From Periplaneta americana (lineage: Eukaryota; Arthropoda; Insecta; Blattodea; Blattidae): a stretch of DNA of 64,000 nt. Positions 11,225-22,991 of this stretch are shown here, in pieces (the stretch's first letter is position 1; each line of letters opens with the position of its first letter). The position numbers and the translations under genes are program-made. The DNA lies in assembly GCF_040183065.1 (NCBI RefSeq), contig NC_091131.1, positions 12,159,800 through 12,223,799 of the forward strand. Direction: 5' to 3'. The notes beneath the pieces were generated by a model, which saw only the letters and a program-made list of their open reading frames with translations, was not told where the DNA came from and did no database searches.

Positions 11225-11998
11225 TCACGAACCTTGAGTTTTGAGGGTGCTAGAAACAATAGACCGTGACGATACTATTTTGCATTGCCTGTAATGAGGC
11301 GATATTAACAATCCTAGTGGTGAGCAACTATCTAATGTTTGCATATTTACTGCGTATTGAGCTTCGCGACTGTATATACTAGACTGTGATATAAGTAAAA
11401 GTATGTTTCTGTATGTTTGCAAAATTTCATATTGTTCAGGAGTGTCAAGTTTCTGGTTTTTTTGCTGGATGTGTAGTATTTTCATGTCTGTGTCTATGTT
11501 GCTGTAGTTGTGATTGGAGTTTGTGATATGTTCTGCGTAGGTTGAATTGTTGTGTAGTTTGGTCATGGCTGTTATATGTTCCGTGTAACGTGTTTGAAAT
11601 GATCTCCCAGTCTGTTCAATGTAGTAATCATTGCAACTGTTGCTTGATAGTTTGCAAACTCTTGTTAAATTGTATATATTTGTGTGTCTTGTCTGTGTGT
11701 TAAGATGTTTTTTGTAGTGTCTTCTGTGTTCTATATGCAATGTTGTATTTTAGTTTCTTGAAATATGATGCAGTCTTGTATGTGTTCTTGTTTTTGTGTG
11801 TTAGTGTGATATATTTGTTTTGTTCTTGTGTTTGTGTTGCGTTTTCTTCTTTGCGTTTAGTGTTTCTTATGTTGTCTATTATGTTGGGATTGTATCCATT
11901 TTCCTGTGCTATGTATTTGATAGTGTGTATTTCTTCATTACAGTCTTGTTGGCTTGTTCTTTTTGTGTCTTGCGCTTTTGTATTTGTGTCCTTATTGT
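11225..11998 (-). pseudogene. Penelope-like element, GIY-YIG region
   Basis: On the minus strand, 11740-11225 reads IYNLTRVCKLSSNSCNDYYI followed by EQTGRSFQTRYTEHI. This matches the GIY-YIG endonuclease of Penelope-like retroelements (usual pattern YxIGQTGRSFxxRYxEH) with the Gly of YIGQTGR replaced by Glu. The ORF continues through HIEHRRHYKKHL upstream. The segment to 11998 (ENGYNPNIIDNI, then ITLTHKNKNTYKTASYFKKL) fits the linker between RT and endonuclease. The copy is 5'-truncated near a TATTG microsatellite and has internal stops. The RT itself is absent. Confidence 0.75.
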
Positions 11999-12095
11999 AT
12001 TGTATTGTATTGTATTTATTAACATTCCATGGTATTCATACATGCTTACAGCTAGAATATGGAACAAGTCAAAAAACTTAATACTATTATAAAAT

Positions 12096-14317
12096 CTTAA
12101 TTTATAGTCACAGTCTAAATGAAATATATACAGACGAGATTTACAATATTGTCTACTAGTACAACACATAGTTTTAGTATCAATTTCATGAAGTGTTATT
12201 GAATGTCATGTATTCACCTACAGAATAGAAGGCGTGAGAAAGTAGGCACTTCTTTAATTTGGCCCTAAATAATTTTATGTTTTGAGTTTCATTTTTTATA
12301 TCGATAGGGAGGCTATTAAAATTTTTACTGCCATATAACGCACTTCTTTTTGATAGCACGATAGACTTGCCGATGGAGTATGAAAGTCATTTTTTGACGT
12401 GTATTTATGCTATGAACTATTGAATTAGTTACAAAGTTTTCACGATTACATACGAGGAAGATTCGGGGCAGGTTTTTGATCACCAAAATGTTATTTACCA
12501 TAGCTCAGAATTTTTATGCTGCTGATGGAATCGCTAATGTTTGTGAGGTTAGGGATGCAACATTAATAAATACTGATAGATCAACACAAAATATTAACCT
12601 GATTTTGTGGTTAGACATCGTAATTATTTTATCAATTGCATATTTGTACGTGGACAAAATCTGTTATTTACTTATTTGACTGAATTTTGTGCTAACTTTG
12701 GTCATTCAAGTAATAGACGTATCGGTATACTCGACCAATCACGTCACATGAAACTCCATTGTCGCCAATATATAAAAATCTAAATACTTTTAATTTTTTT
12801 TACAGTACTTTATATTTTCTGTTGGTGAAATATGAATCAGCAAGCTTAGAATAATCTATTTTAGTACAAAATATAAACATATGTATCGATAGTAATAAAA
12901 AACAGCGACTTTAACTCTGCTCCTTAGCGATTTTTGTAAACTGTCGTTGGCGATATTGTGTAACCAATAATGCGTATTTGTAAATTTCTTTAGCTGATTT
13001 TGTAAAGTTCGTCAAACTTTACAAACTAATAAAATAGCATTGTGAAACACAATTTGCAAGCATTTGTAAAATTTTAGGCCTACTTGTTATTTGTAAATTG
13101 TTAATTTGTAATTTGTAACGATTATGAAACGGGCCCCTGGTCTTAGCCTACATGTATGCATGTAAGCTAATTTGTAGCATATATCTCTCAAGAAGGTGTA
13201 ATTTTGCTCTGTTAACTTCTTTCCTCCTCTCAAGAAATATGCAGGAGCCGCCACTGATATGTATTATATAATGTTGACAATTGGCTGTATGTAACTATAG
13301 AATACGTTCATCGTGTTTGCAGAATTCATGACGACCTTGAGTGTGAAGCTGAACAGATGGAAGCTGTACTTTTTTCTGTCCTAATTATTGTCATTCACTT
13401 TCAAAGAACTCTTTGTTTTATTCTTTCACATTAATGGCCAGTTTTTCCAAGTAATGTTTAATTTGGCTTAACAAATGTTAAATTAACAGCTGGTCTATTT
13501 TAAACGTTTTGTTAAGATGTTTTCCGTTTTTCCAACATAATTTTGTTTAAAATAACCAACACTTAACTTTAACTGTCGTTAATACTATTCTAACTACTCA
13601 AGAGCAGTTGGTAATGATTTTGCATATATAAGACAACTTCTTATTGGCTGATATTATTATTATTTAAATTCTGTACTGTACAGTAATTCATGAAACATGT
13701 GTAAATCGTAACCTGTTACAGTAGCCATAATTCATCGAGTACAGAGAGTTGATAAATGAAAGTTGCATTGACTACTATTGAATAATGATAATTATTATAA
13801 GTATGGTTATATTTTATAATGCTAAATATGAATTTCTGTTTAGAAAAATCTCAGCATTATGACCACCAGGTGACAATAATTACACGAATGTGTGTGTAGT
13901 CAACTGTACACAAAACCCCGAGGAGAATTCCGTATCATATAAAATTCCCTAATTCAGGTCCATGCATAAATTATATGTAATTTCGTCCTAAAGAAGCAAT
14001 TGCTGCTGAAACATTTTATTATTGACTCACTGCGTATTTTGAAGTACTATTGACATCGGCTATAGTTGAAGAGCCAGTAACATAGAATCTAGAATTAATA
14101 GTAGCTGGTGAATTGGAACAAGTGGCCTATTTCTGTTTGTAGGATATTCAAATCTGACTTCAATTTCTTGCCACGTTGAGATCGCACAATTCCTCAATAT
14201 TAAATGGATAATAGCTCACATCGAAATAAGCGTCAGTATGATAATCAGTTGACTTATAAAGATTATCTTCCCTATATTAATATTCCAAAATATCTTTTAA
14301 ATTAAATATTACCAGTC
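12096..14317. other. AT-rich intergenic DNA, no gene seen
   Basis: No coding signal is recognisable. Repeat-like edges include AACGGGCCCCTGG near 13130 (Harbinger-like end), GGAGCCGCCACTG near 13245 (a hAT-like terminus in reverse), and a TTAACA-rich block at 13440-13600. That block resembles, in inverted form, sequence at 15760-15870, so an older element may enclose the one at 14321. Confidence 0.4.
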
Positions 14318-14964
14318 TTATGGCCGGTTTCACAAAGCTTCATTAAGGTTTTAATGATTCATTAATTTATTTATTGGTTCATTAAATCATTTTTATATCT
14401 CACCAAGCATCTTTAGCCTAACGAACCAGTAAAACTATCATTAAATTTAGTGATAGAAATTTCCGTCTTTAAATTTTTAATTACTCATTAGTTGCAATAT
14501 AAAATGGCGGAACGTTTCGACGCAGAATTGTTATATCTGGAACTGCTCGAAAATTAAGAGTCAAATGGAGATAATGTTAACCATTTAAAAACCGATCATT
14601 TTGAAAATTTGAATGAAACAAAAATTCACAAAAGATACCGCGTCACGAAGATCGTGGTACCGGTACTCAAAATTTTAGAAGAAACTGATCATAGGTTAGA
14701 ATATCATAAAAACGGCTGAGACAAAGCTGAAACTAGTCAACTACGTAATATAGAACTGAGTTTTACTTGAAGACATAAAAGTGATTATTATAACTACATA
14801 CCGGTACCTAAGAAATATTAGTAAATTAATTCATAATGTGCATTCAAACATAACAAAACTTAATTGGTATATTAACTTTCATTTATCAGAATTATATTAT
14901 AGCTAGAGATAAGATATGTTTGCACTGGCTTTAAAACAGAAGCGAAAGAGCTGGATTCTTGGAA

Positions 14965-15252
14965 TTTATAATCGTTTTCTTTCCGATGGAAATTTAATTA
15001 TCCAGCAGGATAATCACCCCGCGCACACCACCATAAACGTTCAAAGACTGTTCACGGAAAAGCATGAAAAAGAGGAGGATTGACAAATATCGAGACATCC
15101 CACCTCAAAATCCAGATCAGTTCTGGGATCAAGTTCTGGCTACTTGGAAAGATTTCGCTAAGGACCAGAACTATTTCCGCGATCTGGTGGACTCAATGCC
15201 CCGAAAATGCCAGGCAGTGATAGACGCCGGTGGCATGTGGATGAAGTATTAG
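14965..15252 (+). pseudogene. Tc1-like transposase C-terminal relic
   Basis: Readable pieces are NRFLSDGNLIIQQDNHPAHT (14971 on), with the second catalytic Asp in QQDNHPAHT, then after a frameshift MKKRRIDKYRDIPPQNPDQF and WKDFAKDQNYFRDLVDSMPR, ending GGMWMKY at 15252. Order and motifs match the C-terminal half of Tc1 transposases. The N-terminal DNA-binding part is missing, so it is inactive. Confidence 0.7.
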
Positions 15253-15454
15253 ATCCACATGTGTATTTATTTTATTTTTCTTTAATTTGTTTGTTTATCT
15301 TTGTTTTATTTCGGGAAGAAAATTGATCTCCCAAGAGTTTTTTTAAATTCTCCTAGTGGAGCCAGAGTTGCGAAATAATTCGTTCCACTACACAAAATTA
15401 TAAAAACGAAGAAAGGTAACATGTATAAAAATTAGTTACGTTAATAAAAAAAAA

Positions 15455-15540
15455 CTACCGCCGGGAATCGAACACGGGCCCCTGAGATTGCAAGCCAACT
15501 CGCTACTGACTGCTCCATCGAATAGCCATGCCGTAACTAG
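15455..15540 (-). repeat. tRNA-like segment, probably SINE-derived
   Basis: On the minus strand it has a B box GTTCGATTCCC and an A-box-like region near GGAGCAGTCAGTAGCG, but no convincing cloverleaf. It lies inside a transposable element, so a SINE head is more likely than a tRNA gene. Confidence 0.45.
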
Positions 15541-16023
15541 CGCTACGATGCATATATAGCTGCTCGGCTTGAACTCTACGGAGACAGCGCACATATAAAC
15601 GTACTCGTGTAATTATTTTAATGTTCAGTACTAGTTAATGTTTCATTTGGACTGATTTACTGAAGCTTGGTGAAACCGACCCTTACTTTAAACATTCCTC
15701 AAAGAGAAACATAACATGTTATTTTCACAACTTTTGTCTGAACAGCTGTGGTGTTATCCGCCATGTTTAACTGTTTGTTAAATGAGTTAACGGCCTGAAA
15801 TCCTACATTTAAAGTTAACAAACGGTTAAGAATCTGTTAAGCCAAGCTGGTGTTGAACAAATGGAAGAAAAGTATTTAACAAACTGTTGAAGTTTTGCAA
15901 TTCATTTTGCGTAATTTTCAGAAAAGTCTGTGAATATGTTAGAAATTTAATTTTTCAGTCGTTGACTTTACTACATTATATATTTTGTTAGGTGTTAACC
16001 TTTACATAATAAATTGTGTGATG

Positions 16024-16066
16024 TATGAACGTTTTCGTTGACCATGTCAACATCATCAGATACACT
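16024..16066 (-). ncRNA. Hammerhead-ribozyme-like motif
   Basis: On the minus strand: GTAT, CTGATGA, a stem-loop GTTGAC-ATG-GTCAAC preceded by one T, GAAA, then ACGTTC and ATAC. The core is complete, helix II is a perfect 6-bp stem, GTAT/ATAC can form helix I next to the predicted cleavage after C in UUC, and AACGTT is palindromic as in Penelope-type hammerheads. No Penelope coding frame was seen nearby, so this may be a solitary terminal repeat. Confidence 0.5.
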
Positions 16067-18600
16067 CTGTCATTTTACAATATCAATACTCTCAATGTTA
16101 TCTACACAATTCACATACAATACATGTTTACTGTCATATGAAGGTAAAACCTATTAAAAAATTATATGAATTAGTTTTATAATGTTGAATTGTGGATACC
16201 CCAACTGTCAACAATTAAAATATACTTATATTATCATGGGTATATTCTTTGCAAATCATCACATGTGAACGATAATATAAACGATGTAATGATATGAAGC
16301 TAAAAGTGAGATAAAATATAAAAATGATGAGCTAAGTCTATTTAATGCTTTACTATGCATGTGAGGATTTGCAAATTACAATATTTTGTTACAAGGTATT
16401 CACTTTTCCATATCATAGTATAAAATTCTGGCCTGTTATAACTGCCTATATTTTGTAGATCTTGGTGTTATTGTTTATGCCAATATGTTGGGTTTAAACT
16501 GTTTGTAATTAATCAGATGATGGGCGTATGTTCTGTTGTTGTTCATGTTACAGGATAATTATTCAATGTAGTAGTGATGTTGTAGAAGTTTATTTAACAT
16601 GGTGTGAATCGAAAGTCTGAAATCGTAGTTGTGGAAGTGTTTTCTGTGGATATTGAAGGTTTAACAGTCGTTAAGTGTTCTAACAATACTTGGACAAACC
16701 GACCATAAGTTTTTTATATCGCCATACATAACAATTAAGCTTTCAAAGCTGTGGATATTCTGACATATAATTATTTTTTTCATGACAATTCTGTATCTCA
16801 TTATAATAATAATAAGTCCATAAAATCCCTTCAGGGGTGGCTCACATGAGGAACCATTTCGTGAGAGTTTGAGTGATTTTCCTGATGCCTTAAGGCCTTG
16901 TTACCTAAGCACTTCCTGAGCTAATTTTCATGGAATCTAATACTATTTATAATAATAATCTTATACTATTTGTGTCTCTAGTTTTTAGTATTGGTGACTT
17001 CAGTTTTTGATGTGCGTGTTTGCCTGCTAATCTATATTTCCGTCACACTATCTTGCCAATTTGTGTCTGAAGCACTTCACCAGTGGCGGCCGGTGAGGCA
17101 TTCTGGTAGTGGTGCCAAAAATGGAAAAAAAAAAAAAAAAATGATTGCACGCAAATCACCAAGTAAAAGATGATAATCACAGGTTACGTTTGCATTATGT
17201 TATATAAAACACATTAATTAAACCAGCTATTTTACCAGGTGTGCAGTTAATAATGCTTCTAGTAACAGTTACTATAACATTTACGAAACTAGTAACGAAA
17301 TTTACAGATACAGATAATGCAAAACTTTCTCAGTATTGTTAAGTCAAATACAAATAACTTTTATAACTAGTAAAATTACTGGCAAAAACACACGAGATGA
17401 CCAATGATATAGATAATAAACGAACACGTTTGCACTTTATTTAAACAGGCCGATGAATCCAAGGCATCAGCCTGAATAACACATGTTCTTGTCCTGCACA
17501 GATCTCATGTATTGTTAAGAAAAGCATCAATACTAGCAACAGTGTAGCGATATTTAGTTGCCGCGAAATAAAACAAATATTACACAAAATTAACAAATAG
17601 TGTTACACAATATGAAAAAAAAAAAAAAAAAAAAAAAACATTAATTGTGAAGCTTGGGCACGCCAAGATGGAGTATATTACTGGCCACCGAACGAATATT
17701 GCAGACTGTTCTGCTTCCTGGCAGTACGATCTACTTCCACTAGATGGCTCCCCGACACGAGTAGCTGGGTTGCCAATACATGCAAACGAAATGATACTAA
17801 ACGTGAAGAATGTTGCTACAGGTGGAAGGTTAGGATAGGTTTTTATTAGGTGTGTAGTATTATTACTATGTTGGCGACACTGAAACCGACTATGAAATTA
17901 ACGAAATATGGCTGCATTCTTCATTCACAGACGACGATTTTCGTATATAAGTAAAGTACCTATTTAGGGCGGGTTGGGTGGGCCCACAGCTTTCCAAGTG
18001 ATCACATCTGTTTGTACCAATGAATACTTTCATTTTATAGTTTATTTCAGCGATTTTGAAAAAGGTAAAAAGTGGCGTCCCTGTAATTCACAATTACCAA
18101 AAAAACATCTTTCTAAAAAGAACCATGACTGACTATCTCTGCATTCAATATAATTAAATTGAAAATACTTTACACATTCAAATCCAAGTTGTGTGCATTA
18201 GTTTTGAATTGGCAACATTACATTAAGATTTGGCGCGGAACTTTAACTTGTGTTTTCGTGCAAGTCTGCGGTTGATGGTTCTCTGAAAACGTCTCCAACA
18301 ACCCTGCCATCTAGCGAAATTTCTGCATTACTGTGCTCTAGCGGGCGGAATGTTAACTACTGAGTCAAATTGAATTCGGCTCAATGTCTGCCATAAGGAA
18401 CGCATATAAACTAGAATCAGTAGCCTTTTGTACAGTGTTATATGGAGGCAGATAGTGCCACACCGAACTGGCTCCAAGGTTCAGAGAAACGCTGCAAGAG
18501 TGCGTCCCGATCTGTGCGCGCGCTCATTCAGATGAAATACGAATAAAATGTGTAGAAATAAACAACTACAACTCCTTTTTAGGATATTATTTTTTTGTTT
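16067..18600. other. AT-rich DNA with scattered repeat ends, no gene seen
   Basis: No gene is supported. Visible items: a hAT-like terminus CAGTGGCGGCCGGTGA near 17081 without a partner, poly(A) runs at about 17125 and 17613-17638 that suggest retroposon tails, and short unassigned frames. The sequence at 17640-17840 (63 codons) has no recognisable relative. Confidence 0.4.
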
Positions 18601-18603
18601 CTT

Positions 18604-19095
18604 TCATTGGTGGTGCCATGTCACACTGGCACTGGTCCAAAAGCCGCCCCTGCACTTCACTACACTGCGATATACCTTGCTGTCTCCCTCCCTAGGGTTT
18701 CCACTGCATTCTGTCCCTGGCGATCCTTGTCCAGCTGCTGTCTGGAAGTCATCCGCCCATCTACATTTAGGACGGCCTCTTCTCCTCTTCCCAGTCCGGA
18801 CGTCCCACATGTTATAGTGTAAGCCCATCTATCCTGTTGCAGTCTAGTAGCATGACCTCCCCATTTCCACTTCAGCTCTTTTGCCTGGTTCCCCACGTCT
18901 TTCATCTTGGATCTTGTTCTTAGTTCCCGATTGGGTATCTTGTCGGTTATTTTGACGTTCAAAACTCGTCTTTCAATTTTTCGCTGACATATTCTCTGTC
19001 ATTCCATTTGTTTTTGCGTACAAGCAAGTCTGACATCCATGCAATAATAGTGGGCTGACACAGTTTTTCAACATTTCGAATTTTAGCTTTTCTGT
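18604..19095 (-). pseudogene. LINE reverse-transcriptase C-terminal fragment
   Basis: Minus-strand readings VKITDKIPNRELRTRSKMKD, then KELKWKWGGHATRLQQDRW, and in a shifted frame MWDVRTGKRRRGRPKCRWAD. This is the conserved tail (WxGHxxRxxDxRW and GRPxxRWxDD) of BovB/RTE-like insect LINE ORFs. The upstream part is displaced to 19823-20100 by an inserted foldback element. One frameshift is visible. Confidence 0.7.
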
Positions 19096-19205
19096 CTTGA
19101 AGAATAAAATTCAGATTGTGGAATTTTGTCTATGCTTCTGCAATCCGTCTACGTATCTCTTTTCCTCCATTCACAACTTACGGCAAAAAGGGGCAAAGTT
19201 AAGGC

Positions 19206-19815
19206 TTACAAGCAAACATTCTGATGGGCGGGAGATAAAAGAGTTAATTTTTTTCTTCCACCATGTTAATAATGTCAAAACAAGTGCTTATACAAATTTT
19301 GGCCACTCGACCGCAATTACAAGGGCCATAAAAAATAAGTTCGCTAGGGGCCGTTAACAGAAAGAAAACACAATTTCATTGGAAAAGTTTATTGGAACAG
19401 ACATAACAATTCTTGAGCTGTTTTTCAACATATTCCCCACCGGAATTGAGATATTTGTCGTTTCATGGGATCGACAGAGAGGCGTAGATAGCTATCAAAC
19501 GCTGGTTCCGATCCCAGGCGGCTGACTTCTACAACAGAAGGATACAAAAATTGATCCCATGGTATGACAAATGTCTCAATTGCAGTGGGGGATATTTAGA
19601 CAAATAGCGCAACAATCGCCTTGTCTGTTTCAATAAATTTTTCCATGCAATTTCGTTTTTTTTCTTTAAACGGGCCCAGGGAAAATCACGTTCTGGACGG
19701 CTTCGTAATTGCGGTCGAGTGGCCGAAATTTGTATAAGCACTTCTTTTGACATTATTAACATGGTGAAAAAAAATAACTCTTTTATCTGCCCCCATCAGA
19801 ATGTTTGCTTGTAAG
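19206..19815. mobile_element. Foldback element splitting a LINE
   Basis: About 125 bp at 19206-19330 (starting CTTACAAGCAAACATTCTGA) recurs as its reverse complement at 19690-19815 with few mismatches. The loop is about 360 bp. The LINE on both sides carries a duplicated segment of about 75 bp (CTTGAAGAATAAAATTCAGA.. at 19097 and 19826). That is far longer than a transposition duplication, so local rearrangement is also involved. No transposase frame is visible. Confidence 0.7.
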
Positions 19816-19822
19816 TGACCTG

Positions 19823-20100
19823 TCTTGAAGAATAAAATTCAGACTGTGGAATTTGCTCCATGCCTGTGCAATCCGTCTACGTATCTCTTTTTCTCCAACC
19901 AACTGCTGCCAACTGGTCCAGGTATGTATATTCCTCTACTTGTTCTATTGTTGTGCCTTCTATTGTTATTGGCCTTACATTATCAGCGGACTGACTTTAG
20001 ACTGACTTCTTTGCTTTTAAGATTCAGCCCATTTAGCATAAGTATCAATTCTTCCGCAAACAAGACTATACCGTCCGCGAAGCGGACACAATGAGGTAAT
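19823..20100 (-). pseudogene. LINE reverse-transcriptase fragment
   Basis: Minus-strand reading contains SADNVRPITIEGTTIEQVEE followed by YTYLDQLAAVGWRKRD, a typical segment just downstream of the RT catalytic box in RTE/BovB-like LINEs. A degraded AD(D)-type region precedes it near 20090. It is the 5' partner of 18604-19095 across the foldback insertion. Confidence 0.6.
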
Positions 20101-20126
20101 CATTCTTGCAATCCTATAAGGAAATA

Positions 20127-20260
20127 TAATTACACCAGTACATAAGGAGAACCGTGAATAATGTCATTAATTTCTGGGTTTATTCTTTGAGATGTTTCAA
20201 ACAAAATAGTTTAATAGAATTTTGCTCGTTTTTGCTTCCTTTTCGAGATAAAAATTGTTT
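20127..20260. repeat. Inverted repeat arm, left
   Basis: Contains AATAATGTCATTAATTTC, TTTCAAACAAAATAG and TTTTGCTCGTTTTTGCTTCC. The reverse complement of these blocks in the same order lies at 21515-21625. The two arms bracket a LINE RT fragment. Confidence 0.65.
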
Positions 20261-20334
20261 ATTTTTATTGAAAATATCTACAGAAATACGATAATTATCA
20301 TTAATATTGGACACGACAAATACAGGAAGGATAT

Positions 20335-21093
20335 TCCAATTAATCAAGGTGTAAGACAAGGCTGTAGTGTTGCACCAAGTTTGTTTTCAATATGTGGACG
20401 ATATTCTTTGTTAATAATGGAACAATAGATCACCTAATGGTATTAAATTTAGTATAAAGACGATGCTATTTGCGAATGACCAAGTTTTAATGAATAAAAG
20501 TGAAGATGATCTACAGAAATCAATATATCACTTACAAAGATTAAGTCAGATGTATGATCTTAAAATTTCAGCACATAAAACAAAGACAATGGCTTTTAAT
20601 GGAAAATACGGTGTCAGAAATGAAATTATTTTAAATGATACACCTATAGAACAAGTCACTAGTTTCAAATGCTTAGGATGTGAAGTTACTTACAAACATA
20701 CAAGTGAAGGTAATAATAAATTCCCAATGTTTCAGCAGAACAATGAAGGGTAAATCAAGAAAAGACACTCGAAGTTTTATAAAGGTAACAGCAGTACCAG
20801 TTCTGTTATATGGATCAGAGACCTGGATTCTCACAAGCAATGACGGAAAGAAATTTCAACTATCTGAAATGAAGTTTCTAAGATCAGTCAAGAGTTGCAC
20901 TAAGCTAGATAAAATTAAGAATGACGACATAAGAAGCGAATTATACGTGGTTTCACTGGAAGAAAAGATTCGTAATTTTAGAGAGCAATTGATTGAACAT
21001 CTAGAGAGAATGGACAGCAAACGAATTCCAAGACGAATATTAACATATAGACCAAAAGGAAAAAGAAACCAAGGAAGACCAAGGAAACGTTGA
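20335..21093 (+). pseudogene. LINE reverse-transcriptase C-terminal half
   Basis: Readable segments: QGVRQGCSVAPSLFS (20347), MLFANDQVLMNKSEDDLQ (20463; catalytic box reads FAND where FADD is expected), FKCLGCEVTY, then in another frame VTAVPVLLYGSETWIL and FLRSVKSCTKLDKIKND, ending GKRNQGRPRKR at 21093. Order and motifs match the RT C-terminal half of an insect RTE-like LINE family. The Asp-to-Asn change and a frameshift make it inactive. Confidence 0.78.
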
Positions 21094-21118
21094 AAGGAGT
21101 CACTGTCAAGCAGGAAAG

Positions 21119-21215
21119 CCTACTTCTTGAAGTGAAGAAGAAGAAGAAGAAGATGATGAAGATGATGATGGTGATGATGTTGATGTTGATGATGATGATG
21201 ATGATGATGATGAAA
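21119..21215. repeat. GAA/GAT trinucleotide run
   Basis: (GAA)n followed by (GATGAT)n directly after the end of the LINE fragment, probably expanded from its 3' tail. Confidence 0.85.
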
Positions 21216-21514
21216 CATTTCATAGCGTCTTTTGGGAAATTTATTTATTTAATTAGTAATATGCTCAGTCAGTTTAAGAGAGCAGAGTATTATGATAATA
21301 AATGATTGAAAGAATTTTAGTTTTGTCTTTAAAATATGAAGACATTTGATCCAAATTAATGTGACTTTTTAAAATTTATTTTCAGAACGAAAAGTTGCAT
21401 TTCTTTATTTCAAATTCTTGAATATATAAAGACCAAACTATGATCACACAATTAACTCAGTAGCTTCCCTAAAATTTCGCTTTTGAAATGTTTCGTATAA
21501 AATAATTTTTGTTC

Positions 21515-21625
21515 ACTGAAAGGAAGCAAAAACGAGCAAAATTGTATTGTATGTTTTGTTTGAAATATCGCAAAGAATAATCATCACAAAATAATGACAT
21601 TACTTAATGTTCACCCTGTGTATAT
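21515..21625. repeat. Inverted repeat arm, right
   Basis: Reverse complement of 20127-20260. The outer end reads GTTCACCCTGTGTATATC. Confidence 0.65.
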
Positions 21626-21811
21626 CTCAGAATTCAGTAATCAAATAAAAAAAAGGAAATTGGTTAATAGATTTGAGATTTTTTTGCAGGAAATTACAGT
21701 ATTCGGTAGCAAAATAAATTACCATATTGGAAAGGAATTGAACATTTTAAAATTAATATAAAATATTGTTTATAAAAGCAGGATATATTTTTGTCACAAA
21801 TCTCTCATGAG

Positions 21812-22900
21812 TAGACTTCGTGGAATTGCCACGAGAATCGCAAGGTTTACTGCGCACGCGGTATAGACTGTATGAGAAACGGACGTGCAACGGATGGAGT
21901 ATGCCTCTGATGTAAACACTGAAAACCTGTATCCTGCATTCAAGAAATATAATGGGTGATCATTGAAGTAAGAAATCTCTAAACATGTAAATACACTATT
22001 ATTTTATAGTGAGATATATTAACACTTAAAATATAATATAAGATACATTATCCTTGAAAATGTGCATTGCAGTGAAGAGTTACGTACATTTTGAGCGACT
22101 GCAAAGTAATCTCCTCCGATGGTCACTTAAACAGTTTTTATATTGGGAAAATGTACGTTAAACATCACACGATGTAATACGTACATATTTGAAGAACGGA
22201 AAGTCACTACTTTTTAGTACACCAACTTCAGATGTCTTGTCGTGACCTGATGGTACATCATTTATAATACGAAGTTGTGAATAGGCAGAATTTTTAGCAA
22301 TAATGTTTCTCAACTTACATTTCACTTTTTCTGAAATTAGTGAATTGTTATTTTGGATAACGGTTTGTGATACTTTATTTACTATATTAAGAGCTTCTGA
22401 GAGTTGTAGTTTAGACGACTCTAACAGGATGATGCTTTTGGACACGATTTTAAGTTCAGAATCAATGAACAGAATATCTTGTAATAGCTGTTCAGAAGGC
22501 AATGATATTATAGCTGCAACAGCGGAGCTGTGTGTGCTATCCAATGCATCAATTACGTCCATTATTTTTCCGTAATGTCCTGCATAATAATTAACAGAAA
22601 TCAACCACGTTCCCCAACGGGTCAAGACTGGCTGCGGGGGTAAGGGTATTCCAGGGGCAATTGTTTAGAACAGCAACACTCTCATTGTAGTATGTTTCAT
22701 TGAATTATTTCTGCACTGAACAACACAGTAATGCAAAAACAAGTGCTTACATAGATAAAACTGATCTATCTATTTGGACCGGTCATAACTCTTAACATGA
22801 ACTGCTTATACTACGAGACCGGGCGGTCGCTCACCTCCTCTATACTACCGAACATCGGCAACCTGATAGCATGCTGCGTGTGGCAATTCAACGAAGTCTA
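21812..22900. mobile_element. hAT transposon, internally deleted
   Basis: Ends are inverted repeats: TAGACTTCGT then a variable base and GAATTGCCAC on the left, with the complement on the right. Both ends are flanked by CTCATGAG (21804-21811 and 22901-22908), a perfect 8-bp duplication fitting the hAT pattern nTnnnnAn. It contains a minus-strand transposase remnant (22158-22625). It sits 84 bp past the stop codon of the takeout-like gene, in its 3' untranslated or flanking DNA. Confidence 0.88.
22158..22625 (-). pseudogene. hAT-type transposase fragment
   Basis: A 155-codon open frame starting MTRWGTWLISVNYYAGHYGK, with a long helical middle and ending FKYVRITSCDV. The segment KYVRITSCDV is the start of the hAT C-terminal dimerisation motif, which continues as ERSFSQYKSLFRD in the related copy at 53520-53714. 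Here it stops right after DV. The N-terminal BED finger and most of the catalytic core are missing. The element ends and 8-bp duplications around it support the assignment. Confidence 0.72.
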
Positions 22901-22991
22901 CTCATGAGTATTAAATGAATATGGATCACAGTTAAATCAATGACATAAAAGACAATTCGGCACGTTTAAAACAGGTACATGAATCGGCGCG

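Larger units (their letters stand above)
14321..15682. mobile_element. TIR element, Harbinger-like ends
   Basis: The left end GGCCGGTTTCACAAAGCTTC and right end ...GAAGCTTGGTGAAACCGACC are inverted repeats of about 25 bp. TTA flanks both ends, the duplication typical of PIF/Harbinger. It contains a Tc1-like transposase relic (14965-15252) and a tRNA-like segment (15455-15540), so it has either captured other elements or been misclassified. Confidence 0.55.
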
